In this document: positions 48,835 through 62,979 of the stretch, in pieces
Layout: every line of letters begins with the position of its first letter
Position numbering within the stretch: the stretch's first letter is position 1
Source of the DNA: Adineta vaga
Taxonomy: Eukaryota; Rotifera
Length of the DNA: 64,000 nucleotides
NCBI GenBank assembly: GCA_021613535.1
Contig: CP075492.1
Location: forward strand, 5,518,001-5,582,000
Reading direction: 5' to 3'
Translations under genes and position numbers: made by a program
Notes under the pieces: model-generated
Seen by the model: only the letters and a program-made list of their open reading frames with translations
What the model was told of the DNA's origin: nothing
Databases searched by the model: none

Positions 48835-48988
48835 ACCATCTCTTTCTTTTGTTAATGTATATAAGCTTTATTTCAGACCTTAGATGTATAGATATAGATA
48901 TATATGTGTTGTATTTATTGCATGAAAAGAATTTATAGAGAATAATATCATAAATGAATATATTTCTTTATTTGAGATAAGTCCTCTA

Positions 48989-51900
48989 ATGAGTTCAAAA
49001 AATCCACAAACGATGCGTCGATTATTTGGTTTTGAATTGGCTGATTTCAAATCATGGTCCAGTTTTGTTAAATTGATGAATCGACCAGAGGATCCAAGTT
49101 CATTGGCAGTTCTACGTATCTTCTTTGGTATGTATATAGAGAAGATAATCATTTGTTTTAGATAGGTCATATTTATTCTTTTAAGAATCAAATATATCAA
49201 CTTAATTGAACAGTAGTAGGTTTTGTATATAGTGAGGCTTTTAGAAGAAAAAAAAAGAAATGTATTATCTGTGGGGTTGTAGAAAATAATATTTTAGTAC
49301 TTAGAAGAAAAAACTCTTTTCCTTATTGTTACGATTCTTCAATTCTTTTAGGTATTTTGATGATGTTGGATATTCCACAAGAACGTGGAATGTCACATGC
49401 TGATGCTTACTATCCAAATGAAGATCGTGAATGTCAATTTCCGTTGTTCAATTTTCTTGAACCATTGAAAGCGGAATATATGGTTATGGTTTATTTTATT
49501 ATGTTTCTTGGTATAATATTCATATCTATTGCTACTGATGTTCACTTTCTTCTTTTCTTTTGTCGTACAGGCGCTCTTGGTATTACATTAGGTTTATTCT
49601 ATCGTTTAGCAACGATATGTTTTACAATAACATATTGGTACGTGTTTTTTCTGGATAAAACATCATGGAATAATCATTCGTATTTATATGGTTTAATTGG
49701 TTTTCAATTGATGTTTTCTGATGCGCATCATTGTTGGTAAATATTCTTTATTACACATTTATTTTCCATAGTGTCGTTGAGAATCTCTCACTGTTCGATG
49801 ACAAATGAAAGATTTTTTTCTATTTGTTTATTTTATAGAAGATAAAAAAGATCGATTGATACTATGACAGTGAGTGATATTTTCTCTTTCTTACATGTGG
49901 CCTAAATAAGTCGATTATGATTGTATTGGTTATTTCGTGCATATGTTTGACACACTTTCTTCTTCTTAGAAGATTTCTGTTTTGTATTAGAAAGATTGAG
50001 TTAAACTTTCATTTTTTTTGTTCAAAAGGTCAATTGATGGATTATTTCGAAAGAAAATTCGTCATTCACATGTACCATTATGGAATTATACGTTGATTCG
50101 TTATCAAGTTTTTCTTGTTTATTTCATTGCTGGTTTGAAAAAGACTGATTTGGATTGGGTGAGTGGATATTCGATGGAGAATCTAGGTGATCATTGGGTA
50201 TTTTCACCATTTCGGTAAATAGATATTTCAAATGAAAAAGAAAATAACAATTGAAATATTTCATTGGTTTTTTTTAGTGCATTCATGACAGTGGAACAGA
50301 TCACTTTAATTCTTGTTCATGTCTGTGGTCTTCTCTTTGATTTATTCATTGGTTTTGCATTATTTTTTGATCGTTCAAGACCTATTGGAGTCATATTTTG
50401 TTCATCTTTTCATTTAATGAATTCTCAATTATTTAATATTGGTAAATTGAAACGAAAAATTCTTCCTCTTGTTTTTTTTGTTAATTAATATCCATATTAT
50501 TGGTAGGTATGTTTCCATATACAATGATTGCGACAATTCCAGTCTTCTTCCATAATGATTGGCCACGAAAATTTTTAAGTCGTTGTCTTCCTAAATGGTT
50601 CTATAAAAATAAACCAATACAATACAGTTCATCATGTCTATATTCCAAAGAGGAAATTAAACCTGAAGAAACGAAAACTAAACCAGCAGCAGCAGCAACT
50701 TCAGTGAAAAATGCACCCGTTAAAGCAACACTTCGTCATAAGATTTTCACAATTTTTGCCTTACTCTATCTTACTGAACAAGCATTTTTACCTTACTCAC
50801 ATTTTGTCACTAAAGGTTATAATAATTGGACGAATGTAAGTTCAATTAAGATAATTTCATTTTGTTTTCTTAATACAAAAAGATATTTTGTTATTTATAG
50901 GGTTTATATGGTTATTCATGGGATATGATGGTTCATAGTTGGCATACGTAAGCATATTTATTCATTGAATGACTACTATTCTGTGTCTTTGTTTTTATTA
51001 GACAACATGTGAAAATAACTTTCATTGATAAGAAGAAAGGAGAACCACATTATTTAAGACCAACTGCATGGGCATCAGCAAAACGATGGAGTTCTCATGC
51101 TGATATGATCGGTAAATAATCTCTCTCAATCCATAAATTGTTATTTTTCGATTCTATTCTATTCTATTCTATTCTATTCTAGTTCAATACGCTCAATGCA
51201 TTCAAGGTAAATTAAAAGAACATGGTTATGACGATGTTGAACTTCGTTTTGATATATGGCGTTCAATGAATGGACGATTTAATCAACGACAAATTGATCC
51301 ACGTTTAGATTTACTTTCATCGGAAACTAAATGGAGTCCATTTGAAGATACACCATGGTTACAACCGTTATTAACGAATCTAAGTGATTGGAGAACACGT
51401 ATGCAACAAATTGAAACTGATTTAGCAGCAAAAGATCAAAATGCATTGGTTACATTTGTTGCAGATTTTCCAGGTAAAATGAAAAGAAAAATGTTATTTA
51501 GGATTAAATGTATGAAATATGATAAAATTTAGGTCTTTATCTTGAAAATTACATTCCACCGGATTTGAATACTACTATTGAAGTACTCGAAGGTGAAGTT
51601 ATAGTTGAAATGTTAGGTTTAAAGAAAAATGTCACGTTAAATATTGGACAAAATATCACCGTACCAAGCGGAGATTATCACAATGGTTTGTTGTTGAAAC
51701 TAAAACTTTTGTTTCTTAACTAATTATATATTTCTTTTCTATTTATAGTTTATACAGTTTCATCGACACCATCCTGTTATATGTATGTTTATCTGAATCA
51801 ATCTGATGTTCAAATAGTTCATCTATGGGATCGTTATTATAATGTAACAGATCGTTTACTTAATGAAACAATTGATCGTAATCGTCCATTACATAGTGAG

Positions 51901-52728
51901 AAAGAAGAAGCTGATCTTGTTCGTTTATCTTATGAAGATGTTTTTGGTGAATTACGTCAAAAAACGATTCATGAATTATTAGAACTTCCATTCGATTATC
52001 AATTGCATAATAAAAATGAATCAAATACAAATTGGACAACTATTCGTTTACAATTTGAAACAAGTATGAATCGTTCAATAGTTAAACGTTTAGATACAAA
52101 AATCAAGTGGCATGAAAAACATCAGAGAACATTTACAACATTTTTTAATAAGAAAAAGAAACAATTTCTAAGATGGTATGCTATTTTCTTACGTTCAGTA
52201 ATGAGAAGATAAATATTTTCGATCAATACTCTATAAAACCTTGAACGTTTATACTTCGAAAAAGCAAATCTATTATGTTCGAAATACCTTCATTCCAAGG
52301 TCTTTCCATTCATCGATGGAAATAAATAAAAAATTCTGATATTTTCAAATGACATATTCAAACGACATATTTTTTCAAAGTATTTTCGTAGATTATAAAT
52401 ATCTTGAGGAAGAAGACATATAACGAGTAGGATACAGAGACAAGACCTCTAAATGAAGGTGATCAGAAAATCAAGTTCATAGAATCTTATGTCTTTTATT
52501 TCTAGTTATCAAATTGTTAAAGTGGCATTGAAAAGTATTATATACAAAACAGATTTTATGAAATTGGTTGACAAAGAAATTCATAATAGTATTGAAGAAA
52601 GTTCATCGAGTAAAATTGTAACTGAAGAATCTCCACCACATGCTCCATCATCAGAACAATCAACTCCACCAAAGAAGACAACAAAAACGACAAATGGAAA
52701 AACAAAAAAGAAAGAAACAAAAAAATAA
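48989..52728 (+). CDS. GGCX: Vitamin K-dependent gamma-glutamyl carboxylase
   Basis: Twelve exons (48989..49127, 49352..49510, 49571..49736, 50029..50214, 50278..50441, 50507..50835, 50901..50947, 51002..51111, 51183..51473, 51533..51685, 51749..52175, 52506..52728) give 797 aa. GGCX sits in the ER membrane and carboxylates Glu residues of secreted proteins using reduced vitamin K, CO2 and O2. Multiple TM helices occupy the first 400 residues. Conserved runs: [31 protein letters not shown]-x-G-Y-S-M (containing the catalytic lysine region), and luminal R-P-T-A-W and W-S-x-H-A-D-M. The last exon encodes a Lys-rich tail. If the final intron is retained, the frame ends at 52212 and gives 735 aa. 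Confidence 0.93.
51151..51180. repeat. (ATTCT)6 pentanucleotide repeat in a GGCX intron
   Basis: Six perfect copies immediately before the acceptor AG of the intron at 51112-51182; the repeat itself supplies the polypyrimidine tract. Confidence 0.9.
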
Positions 52729-52990
52729 ATTCTTTAACAAAATAATTTCTCTCTCAAAAGACAGTGATCTTCATTTTCCTATTTCTTATCTATTCATTTG
52801 CGTATTTTGCATAGTTTTATTTATATTCCTTATTTTAAAGTATTCTTTGTTTTCTTTTTGTTCGTATGCATACTTTTTTTCTCTAGTTTATTTTAAATCG
52901 TTAATAAAAAGAAAGAAAAAGAAGAAAAAATATCGAAATATACTTGATAGTTTATGAAATGCTATAGAAAAACAAGCGATATCTAATTTG

Positions 52991-53359
52991 TCATTTTTTT
53001 TTGTTTTGTTTTTTACCATTTGCTGGTGCTGGACTATTGATAAAATTGAGCAGATCATCAATATTTTGATCTCCACGATGGCCCGGAATCGTTTCAGCAC
53101 GAACAGCAGCTTGTTGTGCAGTTTTCTTTGGTTTTCGTCGAGCACCCATATCTTTTTTTGCGCCAGCTAACGATGAAAAAAGATCATTTTCATCGAAAAA
53201 TGATGGCATATCATGATGATGGTGATGGTGATGCGAAGGATCACTACATGAATGAGAATGTTCATGATGTGATGCAGATCCTGCTGCTTCTGATGATGAA
53301 TGATCGGTGGTCACTGTTGTATGAGCTTGACTATTGTTGACGACATCAGCTGAAGCCAT
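52991..53359 (-). CDS. Small His-rich protein of unknown function
   Basis: A single exon of 122 aa. The N-terminal half is Ser/His-rich and contains seven consecutive histidines next to H-E-H-S-H-S-C-S-D, which could bind metal. The C-terminal half has M-P-S-F-F-D-E-N-D-L-F-S-S-L-A-G-A-K-K, then R-R-K-P-K-K-T, then a helix N-I-D-D-L-L-N-F-I-N, then a Lys-rich end. I do not recognise the family. The ordered C-terminal motifs suggest a real protein rather than a chance frame. It converges on GGCX (262 nt) and diverges from SRRT (308 nt). Confidence 0.6.
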   Translation of the reverse strand: MASADVVNNSQAHTTVTTDHSSSEAAGSASHHEHSHSCSDPSHHHHHHHDMPSFFDENDLFSSLAGAKKDMGARRKPKKTAQQAAVRAETIPGHRGDQNIDDLLNFINSPAPANGKKQNKKK

Positions 53360-53667
53360 CTCGAGATATATACTTTATCGTCTAAAAGTAAAAGATTATG
53401 AAATTATATAGTCGGATTTTTCCGAAGCATCTAAAAAGAAATTTTTTACAAGGAATGAATAACTGATTTAATAAATCATCATAATAAAGATAGGTAGTAG
53501 GCTTATTTATTCTCTATTCGAATTAAAAGTAAGCATATTGATGAATGAATCAAAAGAGGTCGCAAGTTACTGAAGAGATTTTTGATTGGTGAAAATTTAT
53601 AGCATAACAAAGAATATAGAAAGAGATAGATTGACTTCTAATTTTTTTTGACGGGATAACAAGAGAG
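53360..53667. promoter_or_regulatory. Divergent promoter region between the His-rich gene and SRRT
   Basis: 308 nt separate two outward-facing start codons, so both promoters should lie here. No TATA motif stands out. Confidence 0.4.
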
Positions 53668-56600
53668 ATGGGTGATAGTGATGATGATTTTGATAGTCGA
53701 CGAAATCGAGATAAATTTCGTCGTGAACGTGATGATTTTGGTGGAAATCGTGGAAATCATAATCGTGGTGGTGGTGGAGAATGGAATGATGGAAGGTAAA
53801 AAACGAAATTTATTTGCTATTCGAATTGTAATCAGAATTTTTTATTCTAGAGATCGACCAAATCAATTTCGACGACAATATCCTGGTGGTGGACCACCAC
53901 CAGGACGTGATTTTCCACCAAGATATAATCGAAGTCCAGCTAGATATGATATGAGTCCACCACAAAATAAACGTCTTCGCCGTGATTGGTAAAAACTACT
54001 CTTGTTTTCTTTAAATAATAAATTCAATGTTTTTTTTCTTTCGTCTTCTAGGGATGGTTCCGATCAACCACCAACTCATTTTGATCTACCTGGGGGTTCA
54101 CCATACTTTCATGGCGGTGGTGGAAGTGGAAATTTTCATCAAAATTTTCCACCAAATGCACCTCCGACTAATGATCAATCAAACAAGTAAAGAAATAATT
54201 TGAATTTTAAATCGATATACGTTCGAATATATTATTGTCTGTAGAGATTCTTCCGATAATACAACACAACCACCATTGCTTAGTTTTAAAAATTTTCTTT
54301 TGGATCAAGATGATAATATTGATCAAGAAGAAGCTGTCAAACGATATACGGTTTATAAAACAGATTTTAAGAAAAATCAAATTGCAGACTTTTTTACAGC
54401 ACATAAAGATGAAGAATGGTTTGTATATTCATTGATCTTCACATATGTTTTCATTTCAACTCTTTGTTCTTCTAGGTTTAAATATAAATATTATCCGGAT
54501 GAATATCCTAAACGTCGTGAAGAACAAAGACAGATAGTTAAAAAACGCTTAGATATCTTCATGGATTTATATAATAAAGGTTATCTCAATGATGTTAGTG
54601 TTGAAAATGACAGTCAACGTACATTAACAAGATTTCTTGATGCTGGTATAAGATGTTTCTTTAAATCTAATGATATATTCTAATTTTTTTCTCGAAAATT
54701 CATAGCTGTTATCAAAATGGAAGGTGGAACTGACCATGACCTTCGAATACTTGATTCAACATCATCATCATCTAGTAATACGGCAGAAGATAACGAAGAT
54801 GATACATCAAAACAATCATCAACTAAGGCAAATAATGAGGATTCAAATTCCAAGAAATCAACTGGAAATAAAGTAATAATACTAGTATTGAGATTAACTA
54901 CCATTCTTCTAAATATTCGTTCGATCTTTTTCAGAGAAAACGTGAAGGTAGTGCATCGGATGATGGCGCAGTATCTGATACTGAAAATGGAACTTCTCAG
55001 AGTAATGAATTTCTTGTTATTTGATTTAAATAATATCATCTAACGTTTTTTTAATAGCTGAATCAAAAGATAATAATGAAGCAAAATCATCCGTATCACA
55101 AGACAATGAACCCGAAGCAGGCGAAGTACCTGATGCACCACGATCTTTACATAAAACATCTTCAATATTTTTCCGACATTTGGCCATGCAAACAACGAAA
55201 GACGATCTTGAAAATGTAAATTATATTGATGTTTACTTTCGAAATTCAAAAAACAAACTTTTTCTTTAGCTCTGTAAACAATATGCTGGCTTTCGTCGCG
55301 TATGCATCACTGATCCAGCACCTGAACGTAAATTCTCTCGACGTGGTTGGGTTACTTTCGATCATAATGTTCAAATCCGTAATATATGTTATGAATTAAA
55401 CTCAACAAAAGTTTGTCTTTCATACTTTTTTTTGTTTTTCAATTTCATTTTTATTCTTTCATTAGTTACATGAAGTTGATATTGGTGCTATAATAAATCG
55501 TGATCTGAAAAATCGTCTTCGCACTGTAAATGGCATTGGACATCACAAAACTATTGCACGCAATGATCTACGATTGATTACAAAAATCATTAAACAATTA
55601 GATGATCGATGGAATATTTGGGAATCGATTGATAATCATACTGATCAAAAAAAGACAACAATAACGCCAACTCCATCCACAACAGATGATTCCGAAATTT
55701 CATCATCAACAATGAATGTATCTCCTACGAAAAATAAAAATCCAATTGGTTTTGTTAGTTATAATCCATTATTGAAAAATATTACTGAATATCTCGTGGA
55801 AGAAGCAGATGCTGAAGAAGAAGAATTACTTGGTGATTCATTAACAAATAATGATAATACACAGAATTCATTTGAAGTTGATAAGGAATTAATAAAAGTA
55901 AGTAAAATTAACATGTGTCAATGATACAAATTCTCTGTTATTGGAATTTTCATTTGACTTATTGTTTTTTTCTGTCCTCGATTCAGGTACTCGATCGTTT
56001 AATTCTATATTTACGTGTTGTTCATTCTGTTGATTATTATAATGGTGCAGAATATGCACAAGAAGATTCGATGCCAAATCGTTGTGGTGTCATACATGTT
56101 CGTGGTGCCCCGTTGACATCAATTACTCAAGCCGAAATAACAAATTTCATGGAACAATTTGAAACACGTATTAAACCATTGCTCGATTTTCATGAGAAAA
56201 TCGATGATGATGAAGCTATTAAGTTAGGTCTTAAAAATGAACAAGATGAAGTTGAAAAATTTATTATTGCAAATTGTCAAGAAGTTGGTAAAGATAAATG
56301 GTCGTGTCCGTTGAGTGGAAAGAAATTTAAAGGTCCTGAATTTGTTCGAAAGCATATTTTGAATAAACATCAAGATAAAATTGATGAAGCGAAAAAAGAC
56401 GTAAGATTTTATTTGTTTTTCTTTTTGTTCACGAAGCATATGAGTCTATTTAGGCTATCTATTTTAATAACTATCTCTATGATCCGAAACGACCACAATT
56501 ACCAGAACATCCATCTAATCGAGCAGGAGCTCCACAAACTGGACCTCATCCTCTGGTTTACCGTTGCCTACACCAATGGCAGCTCAACCATTACTATCTC

Positions 56601-56929
56601 GACCACATATATGGCCTTCATGTAAATTTATAGGTCATTTTCTGAACAAATCTATTCTTTACTTTAATTATTATAGTGTCTGCACCTCAACATCATGGTC
56701 CACCGGGTTATTATCACAACCAGTTTCATCAACCTCGTCTCCGAGACCACCATTTATGTATCCAGGTGGTGGTGGACATCCTGGTGGTCCATTTCCTCGT
56801 CCACCGTAAGTCTATTTTTCTTACTAAATAACTAAACTCTTAGTTATGAATATTAATTGCATTTTTTTTTCTAGTGGTAATCGACAAATACGGAGTTACG
56901 AAGATCTCGATGCACCGAACGAAATCTAA
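53668..56929 (+). CDS. SRRT: Serrate RNA effector molecule (ARS2)
   Basis: Fourteen exons (53668..53795, 53851..53988, 54052..54186, 54245..54418, 54476..54645, 54706..54872, 54935..55001, 55058..55215, 55270..55410, 55466..55897, 55987..56400, 56454..56621, 56677..56805, 56875..56929), about 825 aa. ARS2 links the nuclear cap-binding complex to miRNA processing and to 3'-end formation or decay. Seen: Gly/Arg-rich N-terminus; [12 protein letters not shown]-like [25 protein letters not shown]2H2 finger [20 protein letters not shown]; Pro/Gly-rich tail; and the conserved end Y-E-D-L-D-A-P. The exons sum to two bases short of a whole reading frame: one base seems missing near 56545 and one near 56745. 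Without them the conserved C-terminus is out of frame. Confidence 0.92.
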
Positions 56930-57438
56930 TTTCGACCCGTCAAATATTTTCAAGAAATGAAAATAATTCATTATCTCTCTTGTTGTTGTTGTTGTGGTTG
57001 TTGTTATTGTGGATTTTTTTCTCACTTCGTCAATGATGAATGAATATTCTACGAAATTTATTGTTTTTTTTTGTCTTGTAATCGTATGAAATATATTAAT
57101 GAGACTGAAAACACAATCGAACTTTCTTTGCTCGATGATTTGTGCGTGGTAATTGCTCAAATGTGTAACAGATCTATAAATAAATTTAAAATACAAATGA
57201 TATTGACGGATTTTGCTCACATTTGAGTAGGAAAATTACAAAACATATATAAGTTAAAAAATACATGTAAGATCATACAATCTCGATAAAATAAGAGGTC
57301 ACTACTTTCTCGAAACGAACGAAAAATTCGATCGATGATTTGATTGGCATTCGACATATATCGACGAACGTTTGTTCGTTCGTTCGTTCATTCACGTATT
57401 TCGTAGCAGAACAGTTATTAATAATTCTCTATTTTATT
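56930..57438. other. Intergenic, nothing recognised
   Basis: 3' UTR of SRRT and upstream region of the 2OG-fold gene. It contains a TTG-rich tract near 56981-57010 and a GTTC repeat at about 57370-57390. Confidence 0.45.
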
Positions 57439-60114
57439 ATGGATGAAATGGACGTCACCGATGACGAAGATATGTTATCTGATTCAGGTACCTGGATCTA
57501 CTGTGATGAAGATATTCATTCATTAGGTGAAGTTTTGTATAAAAATGAAACTTTTCGACATGTGAATCTATCCTTGATTTAATTCAATAGATGATGAAAT
57601 CAATGAAAACAATTGGCGATATATTTTTCAAGAAATACTCAATGCTATCCATGAAAATAAATTAAATGATGGTGCTAGACCTCTTACATTCGACGGTACA
57701 TGTAAACTTCGTATTAAAAAATTTGGTGATGTGCCTTTTACATTTCCGTTAGCAAGTGCATCATGTTCTCGATTGATTTGTGAACATGGCAAACCGTTAT
57801 CTCTTGCAAACAAATACGATTTTTGTGGAACTAAAGTAATAAAAATCATTCATTCATTTAAATCTCGAACTATTATATTGATTTTCTAGGTGATGAATAC
57901 AGCTTGGCAGATTGATTCCAGCACTATCGATTTTCCTCTTTCATTTTCAGCAGCAGTGCGATCGAATGTATTTGAACAACTTCATTTGAATACACCAGAT
58001 TTAAGTGAACATTTCGATTTAAATCTACATAAATTATTCATGTTTGGACCATGTACAGAAACAAAAATTTATAATTTTGATGATAAACTTTTCATTTATC
58101 TTGCTACTGTTCTTGTTTTCTTACCATCACATTATACAGGTGGAACTTATCGATTTATTGATGATAACGATGATGATGAAGATCTCCATCGACATTTATT
58201 TAATCAACATGAATCAGATAATAATTCGAAACCATTTATTCTTATTTTACCACCTGATTGTCAACATGAAATTCAATCGATTGAAAAAGGTTTTAAACTT
58301 TTACTTGTCTATCATCTTGTTTCAAATACGAAGTAAAAATGATTTGATTGATCTAGTTGTATTTATATTATTTATATTCGACATTTCAGTTCAATTCAAC
58401 AACTCATTTCTCTTCTATCAAAACCAAGAAATCATTTAATGACCATTGAAAATATCTTTCTTTCCCAACGTCTTCAACGTATATTTACCTATTGGGAAAA
58501 CAATCCTCTGAAGATGCCAACAAAACTTATCATTCCTATTCAACATCCAGTGGATTATTCGCCCTATTTTTCCATGTTATTTCGTGATAAATATCGAACA
58601 ATTATAGAAATTCTTATGACAGCAATGAAACCTTGTTTTTCATTTCTTGTCTATTCAGCAACATTACAACATGATGAACCATTTGGAAAGAGAGCAGATT
58701 CACGATTGCTTATTCATTCACTTGAATTATTGAACACAACCGATCAATTTACATTGGATTTAGATGTTCAGCATGAACGTACAATTATACCAAATGAAAT
58801 TCTTGGTGAATTACATATGTATATTGATTCATTTGAACAAGCTGGTGGTCGTCAACAAGTTGTTCCTACAGGTAAATTAATTCAATCAACATAGACTTCT
58901 TCTTCTTCATTGATTGTTATTAAGGTGAACAAATATTTCGTAATTATTCAAAATTTCAAGTTCTTCTCATCATTCCATACGAATATCAATGGGATCTTTT
59001 ACTTGATGATCATTCATTTGCATGTCATCATTTATCATATATGCTTTCATTACCAACTAGATCACTCAATAATTTATCTTTAAATTTACTTCATTGTATA
59101 CTTAGTGATAAAACTTCATCTCCAATATTATCATTTGATCAACTTATACATTATCTCATTATTCTTCGTACTCGTGTTGGTTTAACACCAAAACTTGTTC
59201 AATTAATTAAACTAATTTTTCAACATAAACAATTTAAAGACGAATTGTTTTCGAATGAAAAACTTTATCAGTGGCTAAATCAGCTAGTTCAGTCATTCGA
59301 AAGTTGGCCAATGTTTTACATGGAATTCTTAGAATTATTTCGAAAAACGATTAGTTCTTCAATGCCAACTAAACTCAATGAAATTATTCAATTTCTATTA
59401 CAATTCTCTAATGAAATCTTACGAAATTTATTTATTAATACTTTACTTCGATCGATATTCAAACGACGAGCATTACCAAGACAAATTTTATTATCAACAT
59501 TATGTTCTCTTTTACATTTACTAATTGTTGATGGTTCATATGCATTTGATTCTCTTCTGAATCTTGCTTATCATATTATTAAACGAATTCGAAAAATATC
59601 AGTAGATGATGAAATTATTGAAAAATATTTCAAAATGCATTTGATACCAATGTTAATCAATATTTATCGTGATGTAAAAAAGAAAGAAAAGAAAATTCAT
59701 TCAATAATACCATTATCACCAGCATTTATTCTCATTTATGAATATTGTTTAAATACACTTAATTATTATTGTTCATCAAATGGATCATTTTCTTCATCAT
59801 CATCATCATTGAATGTGATATCTATGAATGAAGCATTACTCATATGTCCATGTACATCATGTGCTCGTTTACATAGTTTTCTTATTGATTCGAAAATTTC
59901 AACATTAATAGTTGATGTTTCATCGAATCTTGTTCCTGATCATTGTCTTCGTCATACATTGAATAAGTTTCCCATGTTATCCATCGAATATCAACATGAT
60001 CCATATACAGGTCGTGAACAAACACTCATTATTTCGAAATGTGGTTATGAACAAGAACAGAAACAATTGTGTTTTCATCTTCGTCGTTTATTAGTCCAAT
60101 TACATCGATTGTAA
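57439..60114 (+). CDS. 2OG-Fe(II) oxygenase-fold protein with C-terminal Cys motif; iron site degraded
   Basis: Five exons (57439..57526, 57591..57835, 57890..58332, 58390..58871, 58925..60114) give 815 aa. After an acidic N-terminus comes a prolyl-4-hydroxylase-like double-stranded beta-helix: L-H-K-L-F-M-F, then L-A-T-V-L-V-F-L-P-S-H-Y-T-G-G-T-Y, then D-C-Q-H-E-I-Q-S-I-E-K-G-F-K-L-L-L-V-Y-H-L. In active relatives the first block is followed by H-x-D (iron ligands); here the sequence is G-P-C-T-E-T-K-I-Y-N, so the HxD pair is gone, while the distal histidine remains. The usual 2-oxoglutarate-binding Arg is Lys. A long helical middle leads to C-P-C-T-S-C-A-R-L-H-S-F-L and T-L-I-I-S-K, which match the C-terminal part of large uncharacterised oxygenase-like proteins in other eukaryotes. 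It is probably a pseudoenzyme. Confidence 0.75.
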
Positions 60115-61449
60115 ATTTGAAATGATTGTTTGTTTTGTTTTGTTTTTATGTGAAACTTCTTTTTCTTTTAATATTGAAAACGAACAAGATTGAATGTACA
60201 TAAATCCTATCCAGTTCAATTGAAATAGCTACTTCATAAGGATGTCGATACTGATGTGAGCATATGTGCATCTCTCTTACTTCCACACTCGTATCCTTAT
60301 GATTAGGATTAAATAAAGAGTCTACTGCACCAAATCGAATCTTTCCATTATTTACATTTTATGAAAATCTAAAACAGAACGACAGCATCAGAAGTTGTCG
60401 GTTATTTCAATAATGGTAAAAATATGACATGATTTTCCGCTTGTAAATACGTGGCCAGAATTCAATCCGATAGCACATGCACCAGTTTTGAATAATACTA
60501 TTTTTCATGCTCGGACTAGTATAAAATCACAACTTTTCTAAACTGATTTTTTCTGTTAGTTTTCATAGTAGAATAACTGTTATTTAATTTGAGAATCTGT
60601 ATAACTAAGAGCTATTGTTTCTGCTCCGTTGAATATTTTCAGTGTTGATAAATAATTTTATCTCTTTTAAATACAAATAGACAGAAAACTTATAAGGGGT
60701 GGGTTATATATAGAATGACATGTTGTATCTTTAAAAGCAAACTAATTTTGAAGTTATGACAATGAGTCCATAAAAGACAAAATCTATCCAGATTTACTTA
60801 TATGTGTAGTATATGATCTTCATATGTAAAATTTAGAGTTCGATAGATATCCACATGATCACTTCTACAGAGATTGCAACGTAGATAGAAATGCAATACA
60901 AACTGAAAGAAAACAGAAATAGTGTCTGTAAAATAAATGAGTTTAATGATCTAGTAATAATTCTATTGTGATAAAAATATTAATAAGCATTGATCTATTT
61001 ACATTTGTCAAAATATTAATTTTTGAAAGAAAGTATACTACGCAAGAAATTCTAGTTAGCAAATGGTCTAGTCAATCAACAGATATTGATTCTATAGGAT
61101 TATCTGTAATAAATTTGATTATGTTGTTATGATTTCTCTTGTGTAATATATGTAGATATATATAACTTTCTTTTTTTCTTTCTTCTATATCGATTGTTTT
61201 TACAATCGTCTTCCAACTTCTGTATTCATTCGTATGGTCTTTCAACGCTATCCATATACATATCAACAAAGAAAAGAAGAAGAAGAAGAAGGAGAAGAAG
61301 AATATCAGGCTAATAATTGCTTATGTAGGCGGATAGCGCTACACATTTGTACGATCCATCGCATGCCACGCCATCCATACACATATGTTGATATGCATAT
61401 GTACAATTGTAGATTCTTCTGTCTTTTTCTGCACTCGTACCATATATTA

Positions 61450-61459
61450 CCAAATAAGG
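61450..61459. promoter_or_regulatory. CArG box (SRF-type) in the actin promoter
   Basis: 'ccaaataagg' is a perfect CC(A/T)6GG, 212 nt before the actin ATG. SRF binding to CArG boxes is the established mode of actin gene control in animals. Function here is inferred from the match and position. Confidence 0.6.
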
Positions 61460-61566
61460 AAATACTCGTTCTTCTTTTCCCATATGAGAAAACCACAGAT
61501 ATTACCATATATATCCTTCTTGGATATGCAAGAAACGAAGAGAGAAAAGAGAAAAAGAAGAAGTAC

Positions 61567-61573
61567 TATATAA
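61567..61573 (+). promoter_or_regulatory. TATA box of the actin gene
   Basis: 'tatataa' about 100 nt before the ATG, at a plausible distance for a transcription start near 61600 and a short 5' UTR. Confidence 0.5.
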
Positions 61574-61670
61574 CTCTCTGTCTTATCCATTCTAAAATTG
61601 CCTAAGATATCTTGGATATTCACTACAATCTCACATTACTTCTTACTTAAACTAAGCAAAAACTAAAACT

Positions 61671-62979
<1,309 letters not shown>

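Larger units (their letters stand above)
60115..61670. other. Intergenic: actin upstream region
   Basis: About 1.55 kb. The proximal 300 nt include a CArG box and a TATA motif (listed separately). A near-CArG 'acttataagg' at 60688-60697 differs from the consensus at one base. A GAA-rich tract lies at about 61270-61303. Small frames here have no homology. Confidence 0.55.
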
